IMG/VR virus record: IMGVR_UViG_3300042691_019039
Coordinates: 1 to 47,308 of that record
Source: a virus
Reading direction: 5' to 3' (one strand)
DNA: 47,308 nt
Of the stretch, positions 1 to 8,520 are shown one piece after another. Made by a program: the position numbers and the translations under genes. The notes beneath the pieces were generated by a model, which worked only from the letters and a program-made list of their open reading frames with translations, was not told the origin of the DNA and did not search any database. Position 1 is the first letter of the stretch, and each line of letters opens with the position of its first letter.

Positions 1-1
1 A

Positions 2-82
2 TATGTAGTTAAGTGGAATGACCCGGAGTATCAAATTGAATGGCCAACAACAAATCCAATATTACAAAAAAGAGACAAATGA
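2..82 (+). CDS. C-terminal fragment of RmlC-like dTDP-sugar 3,5-epimerase
   Basis: Only the last 26 codons are in the window; the 5' part lies upstream. The frame starting at base 2 reads through WNDPEYQIEWP, then NPIL and a K/R/D-rich end before TGA at 80-82. This tail resembles the C-terminus of dTDP-4-dehydrorhamnose 3,5-epimerases (cupin fold), where an N-D-P-x-x-x-I-x-W-P motif and a later N-P-I-L are typical. The family epimerises 4-keto-6-deoxy nucleotide sugars. The stop overlaps the ATG of the next gene (ATGA at 79-82), which implies translational coupling. The fragment suggests that the glycan cluster extends upstream of the window. The call rests on a short tail, so an epimerase-like cupin of other specificity is possible. 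Confidence 0.6.
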   Translation, partial: YVVKWNDPEYQIEWPTTNPILQKRDK

Positions 83-708
83 TAAAAAATTTAGAACAAT
101 ATCCAATAGTAAGGGATATAACACAAACTGCAGAAATTCTAATCGATTTTGAAAACCTAATAGTAAAGCATTGGGAAGAAGGTAAAATCAGAGGACCAAT
201 CCATTTATCAAATGGAAATGAAGAACAATTGATAGAAGTTTTTAAAAGAATAAAAACAACAGATTGGGTATTTAGTACATGGCGTTCTCACTATCATGGA
301 TTACTTAAAGGTATTTGTCCTGTTTGGATGGAAGAAGAAATTTTAAAAGGAAAATCAATTACACTTTGTAAAGTTGATGAAAATTTTTACTCATCAGCAA
401 TTGTAGGTGGTACTCTTTCAATAGCATTAGGAGTTGCAACGGGAATTAAAGCAAACGGTGGTGATGAAAAAGTTTGGTGCTTTATAGGTGATATGAGTTT
501 TGAAAGTGGAATATTTTATGAGGTTCACAAATACGCAAGAAACTTTAATTTACCTTTATACTTTGTAGTTGAAGATAACGGAGTATCAACGTACACCCCA
601 ACCGAAGCTACTTGGAAAACAAAAAGAGAAATTCCAGAAGATGTAATTCATTATACATACAAATCAAAATATCCACATTACGGAAGTGGTAAATGGGTAG
701 TATTTTAA
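79..708 (+). CDS. TPP-dependent enzyme, E1-alpha-like (PP-domain) subunit
   Basis: The 209-residue product resembles the alpha subunit of two-component thiamine-diphosphate enzymes (pyruvate/acetoin dehydrogenase E1-alpha, transketolase N-half). Visible are RSHYHG at residues 69-74, an SSAIVGG stretch near 105-111, and the TPP/Mg motif running from GDM (137-139) to EDN (165-167), the usual GDG-x(about 26)-NN pattern. It is far shorter than the roughly 320-residue E1-alpha family and holds little beyond the PP domain. I chose ATG 79 over the in-frame ATG at 40 because 79 overlaps the upstream stop as ATGA and removes a non-homologous extension. The expected partner Pyr-domain subunit is encoded at 8521-9060, at the other end of the cluster. 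The substrate is unknown; a ketol or acyl transfer in sugar synthesis is inferred. Confidence 0.8.
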   Translation: MIKNLEQYPIVRDITQTAEILIDFENLIVKHWEEGKIRGPIHLSNGNEEQLIEVFKRIKTTDWVFSTWRSHYHGLLKGICPVWMEEEILKGKSITLCKVDENFYSSAIVGGTLSIALGVATGIKANGGDEKVWCFIGDMSFESGIFYEVHKYARNFNLPLYFVVEDNGVSTYTPTEATWKTKREIPEDVIHYTYKSKYPHYGSGKWVVF

Positions 709-709
709 T

Positions 710-1909
710 ATGTTATACAACGATACATTACATAATTTTGATAAATTCATACAAGAGTGGGATTTAGAAACCGAATACGTTTTATTTGGTGCAAGTAAAG
801 AATGCGTTCAATTTATTCGTAGTATGGATATCCTAATGGGTGATGGTGTATTGAAAATTAAATGTATAGTTGACCATAATGTAAAAGATAGAGAAACCAT
901 ACAAAACATAAATGATATCAGTTCTGCATATCACCAATCAAAAGAAATTAAAATAAATAGAACTAACATTCCATTAATTCATATTGATGATTTTGATTTT
1001 AATTCGCAAGTTATTATTACAACCGATGTGTTTAAACAAAAATATAAAGATTATTTGGAAAAAAATAATGTGAAATGGACTTGGTATAAAAATATAGTAT
1101 CAATCTGGCCATACAAACATTTAAATAAAGTACACATATATCAAACGGATGTATTAGTTACAGAAAAATGTACATTAAATTGTTCACATTGTAATATGTT
1201 TATGCCACATTTTGAAGCACCAATTCATAGAGATTTAAAAACAATAACAGATGATATTGATTCGTTTTTTAATACGGTTGATTATGTTAGTATTTTCCAT
1301 TTAGTTGGTGGAGAACCATTTTTATATCCAAATATAGAAAATGTTGTTAGGCATATTATTACAAATTATATACATAAAATAGATAAATTAATAATCACAA
1401 CAAATGGAACTATTTTACCAAAAGATAGTATGTTAGAATTATTAAAAATAAATGATGTAATTTTAAGTGTAAGTGATTATACGGATAAATTAGAAAACAT
1501 AAAAGGAAAGGTTTTAAAGGTATTGAATGTTTTTAAAGCAAAAAATATAAATCATTATGTTCGTAATGAAATTGAATGGTATGATTTTGGTGATTTAAGA
1601 GTAAAAGTAGGTAGAACAGATGATGAATTAATAAAACATTTTGATAGTTGTACTGCACCATTTAGAGGATTAAATGATGGTAAGTTTTATTATTGTCATC
1701 TAAACACATCGGCAGTTAGAACAAATCTATTTCCATTAAATGATAATGATTATGTTTCTATAAATGATGTATCAAAAGAAGATTTAATTAAGTTTGATTT
1801 GGGATATACAAATTTAGGTTATATAACATTCTGTGACAATTGTAACGGATGTAATACGGGGATTAAAATACCTGTGAGTTATGAAAAGCAAGGAATAAGA
1901 GATTTATGA
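710..1909 (+). CDS. radical SAM protein with N-terminal nucleotide-binding-like domain
   Basis: The 399-residue protein has a canonical radical SAM CxxxCxxC cluster (C154, C158, C161, in CTLNCSHC) followed by GGEP at 200-203, which contacts the SAM amino group. The C-terminal CDNCNGC (C375, C378, C381) could bind an auxiliary Fe-S cluster, as in SPASM/twitch proteins. The first 130 residues resemble a small Rossmann-like domain (EYVLFGAS near 22-29) of the kind seen in sugar acyltransferase-associated proteins; this is weaker. Such enzymes in glycan clusters make radical-based epimerisations, dehydrations or C-C bonds. The gene begins 2 bases after the preceding stop and overlaps the next gene by 4 bases, so it is cotranscribed with its neighbours. 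Its substrate is not predictable. Confidence 0.85.
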   Translation: MLYNDTLHNFDKFIQEWDLETEYVLFGASKECVQFIRSMDILMGDGVLKIKCIVDHNVKDRETIQNINDISSAYHQSKEIKINRTNIPLIHIDDFDFNSQVIITTDVFKQKYKDYLEKNNVKWTWYKNIVSIWPYKHLNKVHIYQTDVLVTEKCTLNCSHCNMFMPHFEAPIHRDLKTITDDIDSFFNTVDYVSIFHLVGGEPFLYPNIENVVRHIITNYIHKIDKLIITTNGTILPKDSMLELLKINDVILSVSDYTDKLENIKGKVLKVLNVFKAKNINHYVRNEIEWYDFGDLRVKVGRTDDELIKHFDSCTAPFRGLNDGKFYYCHLNTSAVRTNLFPLNDNDYVSINDVSKEDLIKFDLGYTNLGYITFCDNCNGCNTGIKIPVSYEKQGIRDL

Positions 1910-2343
1910 CAGTAATAATTGATATAGATGACACACTTTCTTTAGCCGGTGAAAGATTTAAACTTGCAACAAAATCAGATGGAAAAATAGATTGGGATGT
2001 TGCACATAATCCCGAATTGGTAAAAAAAGATAAACCAAATTTACCAATGATTGATTTAGCAAAACGATATAAAAAGGCCGGATTTAAAGTTGTAATATTA
2101 ACAGGTAGACCAGATACAATAAGAACAACAACAGAAGAATGGTTGGATAAATATAGTATAGAATATGATGAATTATATATGCGAAATAAAAAAGAACATT
2201 ATTTAAAAGCTGATGTTTTTAAAAAAGGAATTTATGAAATATATTTAGATGATGTATTTTGTGCATATGATGATGATGAAGAAATAATTCAAATGTGGAA
2301 TAGTTTAGGAATACCCGCTTTCAAAGTGTACCCAATCCAATGA
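1906..2343 (+). CDS. HAD-superfamily phosphatase (polynucleotide-kinase-phosphatase-like)
   Basis: The 145-residue protein shows HAD motif I DIDDT (nucleophile D6, acid D8), motif II TGRPD (T66) and late acidic motif LDD (D115, D116), with K101/K106 as candidate motif III lysines. The compact, nearly capless arrangement resembles the phosphatase half of phage polynucleotide kinases and small nucleotide phosphatases. It would dephosphorylate a sugar phosphate or nucleotide. It overlaps the radical SAM gene by 4 bases and the next gene by ATGA, so it belongs to the same transcript. Given the neighbours, a role in sugar-phosphate processing is more likely than nucleic-acid end repair, but the sequence cannot decide. 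Confidence 0.8.
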   Translation: MTVIIDIDDTLSLAGERFKLATKSDGKIDWDVAHNPELVKKDKPNLPMIDLAKRYKKAGFKVVILTGRPDTIRTTTEEWLDKYSIEYDELYMRNKKEHYLKADVFKKGIYEIYLDDVFCAYDDDEEIIQMWNSLGIPAFKVYPIQ

Positions 2344-3338
2344 CGGAAGTAGATAATCATATGAAAAAATTATTAGATAAAAAAGATTTAAGAAATCCAA
2401 TATCTTTTGAAGAATTAGGTTATGCCTATTTAGGTCCTTTGGTATTTAATTTTTTTGCATGGTTAAAAAATGAAATAGAAGATTGCGATTTAATTCTATT
2501 CAATTCTAGAGAAGGATATTTTTTTCAACAAATATATGAAATATTTAAATTAAAATATAAATTACCAAATTCTGTTTATTTTAAAACGTCCAGGAAGTTA
2601 TCATCTATTGTATCATTTATTACTAAAGAGGATATTTACAAAACATTTGAGTTGCACCGATTCGAAGGTATGTTATCAAATTTGTTAAAAAACAGATTTG
2701 GAATTGAACCTAAAAATTTAGAAGATAAATTTATAAATACAGCAGATAGCATTCCAAATATAGATGAATTTGTTGATGCTATTTTAGAAAATTCAAAAGT
2801 AGTTAGAGACGAATATCTTAACTACATTTCATCTATTATAGGTGATGCAAAATCTCCGATGATGATTGATAGTGGGTTTCAAGGAATGACGCAATATAAT
2901 ATAGAAAAAACTTATGGATTAAAATTTAAAGGTAGATATTTTCTATACAAAGGTAATCCAAATTTGCAAGATGTTGAAGGATTTTATGACTTTACAGAAT
3001 CTAACTTACAGAAAAATTTAATTTTTTTTGAATCTATTTTTATAGACAACATTGGTAGTTATGTGGATTTTAAAAACGGTAAATTTATAAACGAACCATT
3101 TGATGAAAAACTTCAATTTTTTTTAGAAAAAAAATTTATAATATTGGGTATCAAAAATTTTGTAAATGATATGTTGCAGTTTAATTTAGAAATAAAAGAA
3201 TTGGATTGGAAATTTGCAGATAGTATTTTTGATTTAATGTGTAAGAAAAATTATATAAAAAATGAAAAACTATTTGATATTTTTTTGCACGATAATTATT
3301 ATGTAAGAGATAATATAAAAAAAATTAATAGATTATAA
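2340..3338 (+). CDS. COG5610-like protein of polysaccharide clusters
   Basis: The 332-residue protein carries signatures I associate with COG5610-type predicted hydrolases found fused to or beside glycosyltransferases. These are an N-terminal YLGPLVFNFFAWL helix (near 30-42), an LFNSREGYF block (R57-E58-G59, the place of the usual ARDG), SVYFKTSRK with S84-R85, and later DSGFQGMTQ (the place of a D-x-G-x-G-S-x-Q block). The family is linked to surface polysaccharide synthesis but its reaction is not well established. The Asp of the usual RDG is Glu here. The start overlaps the HAD stop as ATGA; a second in-frame ATG at 2361 is possible. I am fairly sure of the family and unsure of the function. 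Confidence 0.55.
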   Translation: MTEVDNHMKKLLDKKDLRNPISFEELGYAYLGPLVFNFFAWLKNEIEDCDLILFNSREGYFFQQIYEIFKLKYKLPNSVYFKTSRKLSSIVSFITKEDIYKTFELHRFEGMLSNLLKNRFGIEPKNLEDKFINTADSIPNIDEFVDAILENSKVVRDEYLNYISSIIGDAKSPMMIDSGFQGMTQYNIEKTYGLKFKGRYFLYKGNPNLQDVEGFYDFTESNLQKNLIFFESIFIDNIGSYVDFKNGKFINEPFDEKLQFFLEKKFIILGIKNFVNDMLQFNLEIKELDWKFADSIFDLMCKKNYIKNEKLFDIFLHDNYYVRDNIKKINRL

Positions 3339-3341
3339 TTT

Positions 3342-4733
3342 ATGTGGGGAGAAAATTTTAAAATAGTTTATACGGATTGGTTAATTACCGATGGTGAAAA
3401 AAGACCATTTGGAAATGGAATACACCCAGTAATTAGAGAATTTATTCAACATATTCACAAAAATAAACTTAATATAGATTATTATAAAATATTTCAATAC
3501 GAACAGAAAGAAAAAGGTATACCTTTTGACCATTCCGAATTATTAAATTATTTTAATAGAAATTTTCCTAAAAATGTTGTTTCATTAAATCAAATCCATG
3601 ATGATGAATTTACATATATTTACCCATTAGAAATAAAAGATACACTATCCGCTTTAAATAAACAAAATAATTTTGAACACAATGGAGAAAATTATAGTTG
3701 GCATTTGAGAAATATATTACCACAAAAATTAGTAAATTATATAAAATCAGGAAAAGTAAAAATTTTAGTAAGTGTAATACATGACCCATTATATGATTCA
3801 CATAATATTAGTTTGTTTGAAAAACAAATGAGTAATTTAGGAATATCAGGTTCTGATATTATATTTTTGGGTGGTAGCAATTTTACAGAATATTATGAAA
3901 AGCATAAAGAAAGTAAAGTAAAAATATACAACGGACATTTGTTTTTGAGAGGATACGCTGATATGATGAAAACATTTCCATCAATTGGTAATTTGGGATA
4001 TATGTGTGAATTAGCAAATGAATCCGATTTAGATTTTAATAAAATAAGACCTTATAAATTTTTATGTAATAATAAAACTATGACAAAACCACATAGGTCT
4101 TGTATGGGTTACTTTTCTATAAAATATGATTTATTAAAAGATGGATTATTTTCATTTATACAAAAAATAGATAAACAAACTTTATATACTCACATTTATT
4201 CAATTATAGAAAACCCAAATAAAGAATATATTGAAAAATTAGAATCTATATTGCCATATGAATTAGATACTCAACATTTATCTACAAATGAAAAAACATC
4301 ATTTGGAGCAACAAACAATAAAAAAGAGTGGTATTCAGAAACATATGTAAATTTAGTTACTGAAACATTTTTTGGCACAAATGTGTTTTTATCTGAAAAA
4401 ATATTTAAACCACTTTCAAATTTACAACCATTTATAGTATTGGGTGATTATGGCACACTTGCTGAATTAAAAAGATTGGGTTTTAAAACATTTGAACCAT
4501 TTATAGATGAAAGTTATGATTTAGAAATTGACCCAAAAATAAGAATAATAAAAATTGAAAAAGAAATTGAAAAATTAGCAAATAAATCTATTGAAGAAAT
4601 ACATGAGTGGTACTATTCAATAAAAGATATACTTATTTATAATCAGAATCATATGTGTTCTTTTGAAACGTATGAATGTTATGAAGAAATATTTGAAAAA
4701 ATTAAATTAGATTACGAAAAAGAAAAACAATGA
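3342..4733 (+). CDS. glycosyltransferase-like protein, paralogue of 9195-10622
   Basis: This 463-residue protein is not assigned with certainty. Its C-terminal third has VTETFF, then SEKIFKPL (S351-K353), QPFIVLG, LKRLGFKTF and FIDESYDLEID, ending in a helical I-E-K-E-I-E-K segment and IYNQNHM. The same blocks in the same order recur in the gene at 9195, so the two are paralogues. The E-x(n)-SEKI-x-K-P-x(n)-P-F-I pattern resembles the nucleotide-sugar-binding half of GT-B folds, including GT10 fucosyltransferases. A sugar-transfer role fits the surrounding epimerases. It starts 3 bases after the previous stop and overlaps the next gene as ATGA. Confidence 0.5.
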   Translation: MWGENFKIVYTDWLITDGEKRPFGNGIHPVIREFIQHIHKNKLNIDYYKIFQYEQKEKGIPFDHSELLNYFNRNFPKNVVSLNQIHDDEFTYIYPLEIKDTLSALNKQNNFEHNGENYSWHLRNILPQKLVNYIKSGKVKILVSVIHDPLYDSHNISLFEKQMSNLGISGSDIIFLGGSNFTEYYEKHKESKVKIYNGHLFLRGYADMMKTFPSIGNLGYMCELANESDLDFNKIRPYKFLCNNKTMTKPHRSCMGYFSIKYDLLKDGLFSFIQKIDKQTLYTHIYSIIENPNKEYIEKLESILPYELDTQHLSTNEKTSFGATNNKKEWYSETYVNLVTETFFGTNVFLSEKIFKPLSNLQPFIVLGDYGTLAELKRLGFKTFEPFIDESYDLEIDPKIRIIKIEKEIEKLANKSIEEIHEWYYSIKDILIYNQNHMCSFETYECYEEIFEKIKLDYEKEKQ

Positions 4734-5731
4734 AGTTTACAGGAAAAAAAGTTATTGTAACCGGCGCAAACGGATTAGTCGGATTACCAGCAGTTAAAAA
4801 ATGTTTAGATGAAGGTGCAGCAAAAGTATATGCAGTAGACCTTCGTATTAGTGATAACCTAAAATGGTTACAATCCAATTATGGAAGTGATAAATTAGTG
4901 TTAGTAAAAACTGACCTTACTTATTTATCACATTGTGAAGACCTTTTTACAGGAGAAAAAATTGATATCGTATTACATATAGCAGGTGTCAAAGGTTCAC
5001 CGGCCCGTTCTTCAACTCAACCGGCGGATTATCTATTCCCAATGTTGATGTTCAATACCAATATGATTAAAGCATCATTTGATGCAAAGGTTGATTGGTT
5101 TGTATATCTTTCATCCGTTGGTGTATATAAGCCGGCAGATATAATGAATGAAGAAGATACATGGAATCAGGAAGAAACATGGGCATCTACTCCATCTCGT
5201 TTAGATTGGCATCCAGGTTGGACAAAAAGAATGGGTGAATTGACATTGGATTCATTAAGAGTTCAGTATGGTTGGACAAACTATACGGTTATTAGACCTT
5301 CAAACATTTATGGTATTAACGATAACTTTGCACAAGATGCAACCGTTATCTCATCTAACATTTGGAAGTGTTTCAATGTAGATGGTGATGATATGGTATG
5401 TTGGGGAAATGGTTCATCAAAGAGAGATTTTGTATTTGGTGATGATGTTGCACAGGCATCTATTGATGTAGTTAAAAAAGAAGTTAGAGATATTATTAAC
5501 TTTGGTTGTGGAGAAGCAGTAACAATTAAAGAAACAATTGAAACAATAAACGAATGTTACACCGAATTAACAGGCAAAACTAAAAATATTGTTTGGGATG
5601 AAACGAAAACAAATGGTGACCCAATTCGTTGTTTGGGTGCAAAGAGACAAGAAAAATATGGTATTTTACCGCAAACAACTTTGAAAGAAGGTATTCTAAA
5701 ATCAATGAGGGAATATAAAAATAGGTTATAA
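4730..5731 (+). CDS. extended-SDR NAD-dependent epimerase/dehydratase, copy 1
   Basis: The 333-residue protein starts with the extended-SDR Rossmann motif TGANGLVG (T11-G18), has VDLR as the cofactor-binding acidic strand end, SSVGVY for the catalytic Ser region, and VIRPSNIYG after the active site. These enzymes epimerise or dehydrate nucleotide sugars using bound NAD(P). The active-site Lys is K166 in GWTKRMGE, but the residue four positions before it, normally Tyr of YxxxK, is P162. That may disable the standard proton relay. The gene overlaps both neighbours (ATGA upstream, TAATG downstream) and is followed directly by an SGNH hydrolase gene, an arrangement repeated at 6792-8518. Confidence 0.88.
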   Translation: MKFTGKKVIVTGANGLVGLPAVKKCLDEGAAKVYAVDLRISDNLKWLQSNYGSDKLVLVKTDLTYLSHCEDLFTGEKIDIVLHIAGVKGSPARSSTQPADYLFPMLMFNTNMIKASFDAKVDWFVYLSSVGVYKPADIMNEEDTWNQEETWASTPSRLDWHPGWTKRMGELTLDSLRVQYGWTNYTVIRPSNIYGINDNFAQDATVISSNIWKCFNVDGDDMVCWGNGSSKRDFVFGDDVAQASIDVVKKEVRDIINFGCGEAVTIKETIETINECYTELTGKTKNIVWDETKTNGDPIRCLGAKRQEKYGILPQTTLKEGILKSMREYKNRL

Positions 5732-6786
5732 TGAAACACATAGTAGTATCTGGCTGTTCTTTCACTCATAACAATAGAACGAATATAAGAAATGAAAGGC
5801 AATGGGAAATCGATAGTATATATGAGTGGACTTGGGCCGGGTGGTTACAAGAAACTTTAAGAACTACACACATTGTACATAATTACGGGTCTATAACAAA
5901 TGATAATAAAACAATTGCACGTTCTATTATTTACAAAGTTTCGGATTTGTTAAAAGATGGAGTAAATCCTGATGATATTATCGTCATAGCACAATGGACA
6001 ACATTGACTAGAAATTCATTTTTTATAACTCCAGAAAAATACCAATCAGTAAACCCAGCTACAATATATAAAAAAAATGGAGAAGCTTGGGCACATACTA
6101 CCGATTATTTGATAGAAGGTAAAGATAAAAAATCACCATATCAGCAAGGATATTTTCATTTAACCGGTGGATATAACGCCGTAAATAATCCAATTAATAT
6201 TGATTCATTAACATTTGAATGGTTTGATAAAATAATGAACCATACAGAAAGATATTTTGAGTGGTTTGAATATATTAATATGCTTTTAGATTTTCTTAAT
6301 AATAGAAGTGTAAATAAAATAAAATTCTTTTGTATGAATAATAATTTTAGTAAAAATTATTTGCATCCAAAATCAAATCCACCACATTATCATACCAAAG
6401 AACATGAATCAGTATATAAATGCATTATAGAAAATAAAGATATTTGTAATACTTGGGAACAAAAAGAACTGGAATTTGAAAACTCATATGTAAAATCTTA
6501 TGCAGATAAAATAGATTTTAAAAAATATTTTTGGTTTTTTGAAGAAAATTCATTACATTTGTTTGGTGGTTTAATTGAATGGTCAATAAGAAATTTTGAT
6601 TACAATTTGGAAGATGACACATATATGAACAATAAATTACCAAAAGTATTGTGGCGAGAAATGAATGGTATGAGTTTGGATGAACAAAAAAAGTATTTAG
6701 AAAGAAGTTGGTATGGACACACATCATCTATATTAACTAAAAAATTTGTAAATGATGTAGTTTTAAACTGGGAAATATTTAAATAA
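5731..6786 (+). CDS. SGNH/GDSL-hydrolase-like protein, copy 1
   Basis: The 351-residue protein opens VVSGCSFT (G8-C9-S10-F11-T12), matching block I of SGNH hydrolases where Ser10 would be the nucleophile, followed by a NYGS stretch in the block II area and an IVIAQWTT strand. The C-terminal ENSLHLFGG offers a candidate His. Blocks III and V are weaker than in copy 2, so activity is uncertain. SGNH proteins in glycan clusters add or remove acyl groups such as acetate on sugars. The start codon shares one base with the upstream SDR stop (TAATG), so the two are translated as a coupled pair. It is longer than copy 2 and only the N-terminal block is clearly shared. Confidence 0.55.
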   Translation: MKHIVVSGCSFTHNNRTNIRNERQWEIDSIYEWTWAGWLQETLRTTHIVHNYGSITNDNKTIARSIIYKVSDLLKDGVNPDDIIVIAQWTTLTRNSFFITPEKYQSVNPATIYKKNGEAWAHTTDYLIEGKDKKSPYQQGYFHLTGGYNAVNNPINIDSLTFEWFDKIMNHTERYFEWFEYINMLLDFLNNRSVNKIKFFCMNNNFSKNYLHPKSNPPHYHTKEHESVYKCIIENKDICNTWEQKELEFENSYVKSYADKIDFKKYFWFFEENSLHLFGGLIEWSIRNFDYNLEDDTYMNNKLPKVLWREMNGMSLDEQKKYLERSWYGHTSSILTKKFVNDVVLNWEIFK

Positions 6787-6791
6787 TTTAT

Positions 6792-7784
6792 ATGAAAAAA
6801 ACAGACAGAATTTTAGTTACAGGAGCAAGTGGTTTTATCGGCTCACACCTATTAAGATTATTATGGGAAAAAGGATATAGAAACCTACGTTCAACATCTT
6901 TTAGTAGAGATTTAAGAAATGATTTTGAAGGAACGGTGGAAGTAGAACATTTGAGAGGAGATTTACAGAATGCAGAGTTTTGTCAATTAATTAGTAAAGA
7001 TATTGATGTTGTATTTCATTGTGCAGCAAACACATCAAACGCATTAGATACGAAATACAATCCACTTTTACACGTTACACCAAATGTGGAAATGAATGTG
7101 AACTTAATGGAACAAAGTTGGAAAAACGGAGTTAAAAAGTTTTTGTTTATTTCATCTAATACAGTTTACCCTGATATGGGAAATGATTGGTGTACGGAAG
7201 ATATCAATGTTCATGCAACACCGATGGTACCTGTATATAAGGCAGTGGGTGGTATGAAAAGATATTCAGAAACACTTTGTGATTTCTTCTCAAACCAAAT
7301 TCACAATCCAATGCAGTGTTTGATTGTAAGACCTTCAAATGCATTCGGACCAAACGATAAATTTGATTATGAAAAGTGTCACGTTACACCTGCAAATATT
7401 CGTAAAGTGGCAGATGGTTTAAATCCAATTCCTATTTGGGGTGATGGCTCTGATGTAAGAGACCTATTACACGTTGAAGATATGGCAGATGGTTTTATCT
7501 TTGTAGCAGAAAATTTTGACACATATAATATTTTCAATGTATGTTATGGTGAAGGGTTTAGTGTAAATGAAGTATTGGGTTGGATTAAAGAATTAGATAA
7601 CAACACAAATCCAGTTGAGTATGTAAACAATAAAGCGCCAATGATTCCTGTAAGATTACTTTCATCTAAAAAAATTAACGAAGCAGGTTGGAAACCAAAG
7701 AGAGATTTGAAACAGGCATTAAAGGAAACAATTGAGTGGTACAAAGCAAATAAACATCAATATAATCCAAATTCAAAACCATAA
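6792..7784 (+). CDS. extended-SDR NAD-dependent epimerase/dehydratase, copy 2
   Basis: The 330-residue protein has TGASGFIG near residues 10-17, AANTS after the third strand, ISSNTVYPD around the catalytic Ser/Thr, and VRPSNAFGPND, all characteristic of nucleotide-sugar epimerases and dehydratases. The active-site Lys is K156 in VGGMKRYSE; the Tyr of YxxxK is replaced by V152. It is a distant homologue of the SDR at 4730 rather than a recent copy. It starts 5 bases after the previous stop and overlaps the following SGNH gene by one base, repeating the SDR-SGNH order. UDP-glucose 4-epimerase-like folds fit best; the substrate is unknown. Confidence 0.88.
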   Translation: MKKTDRILVTGASGFIGSHLLRLLWEKGYRNLRSTSFSRDLRNDFEGTVEVEHLRGDLQNAEFCQLISKDIDVVFHCAANTSNALDTKYNPLLHVTPNVEMNVNLMEQSWKNGVKKFLFISSNTVYPDMGNDWCTEDINVHATPMVPVYKAVGGMKRYSETLCDFFSNQIHNPMQCLIVRPSNAFGPNDKFDYEKCHVTPANIRKVADGLNPIPIWGDGSDVRDLLHVEDMADGFIFVAENFDTYNIFNVCYGEGFSVNEVLGWIKELDNNTNPVEYVNNKAPMIPVRLLSSKKINEAGWKPKRDLKQALKETIEWYKANKHQYNPNSKP

Positions 7785-8518
7785 TGGGAAATATTGTATT
7801 TGCAGGTTGTTCTTATACTTGGGGACAAAGTCTTTGGTATCATGGAAATTTTGAAAATGATATTCACCCAAAAGATGGCATGTTTTATGGTGATATGATT
7901 TGTCCAGAATGCATGGATTATATGATAGAAAATCGATTCGCTACTCAAGTTGCAAAACACTTTGGTAAGGAAGCAAGAGTAAGAGCAAAAAACGGAGGAA
8001 GTAATCAATCTATTTTACATTTTTGTAATGAAGCAATTGATAAAAACACAGAATTAATTATTATACAAACTACACATTTTCTTCGTGATAAATTAAGTGT
8101 AACAGAGCAAATAGAAGCTTACGAAAAGTTTGTTGAAAAGATGGAATCAAAAGATATACCAGTAAGATTTATACATTGGATGTGTATAGATTTAGAACAT
8201 GAAGAATATGAGTTGATTAAAAATGATAATTGGTTTGATGGATATTTTAGAGAAAATAGAGTCCACTCACAGATTATTAAAGATAGAACTATTTTATTGG
8301 ATGGTGATTTTAATTTTTGGAAATGGACAGAGTTAGGTGCAGCAATACGATATTATAGCAAGGAAAAATATTCTGAAATTGAAAAAAGAACAATAGTTGG
8401 TTATTTTGGCCATCCTGAAACTGCAAATCATAGAGATAGCCACTTTAGTATATATGGACACAATGTAGTTGCGGAATCTATTATAAATTATATAAAAGAA
8501 AATAAACTATTAAAATAA
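7784..8518 (+). CDS. SGNH/GDSL hydrolase or acyltransferase-like protein, copy 2
   Basis: The 244-residue protein has clearer SGNH features than copy 1: block I FAGCSYT with Ser10 in the nucleophile position, NGGSNQS at 70-76 (block III-like, N74), a strand LIIIQTTHF, and a C-terminal DSHFSIYGH with D218 and H220/H226 for the catalytic acid/base. In glycan clusters such proteins act as O-acetyl esterases or transferases on sugars. No signal peptide is seen, so the product should be cytoplasmic and act on nucleotide sugars or lipid-linked precursors. It shares one base with the upstream SDR stop, forming the second SDR-SGNH pair, and is followed after 2 bases by the TPP-enzyme Pyr subunit. Confidence 0.7.
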   Translation: MGNIVFAGCSYTWGQSLWYHGNFENDIHPKDGMFYGDMICPECMDYMIENRFATQVAKHFGKEARVRAKNGGSNQSILHFCNEAIDKNTELIIIQTTHFLRDKLSVTEQIEAYEKFVEKMESKDIPVRFIHWMCIDLEHEEYELIKNDNWFDGYFRENRVHSQIIKDRTILLDGDFNFWKWTELGAAIRYYSKEKYSEIEKRTIVGYFGHPETANHRDSHFSIYGHNVVAESIINYIKENKLLK

Positions 8519-8520
8519 AA

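Noticed and set aside
40-78. Upstream in-frame ATG for the TPP alpha subunit
   Set aside because: The extension overlaps the coding end of the RmlC-like gene in another frame, and the ATGA overlap at 79 is the normal junction in this cluster.
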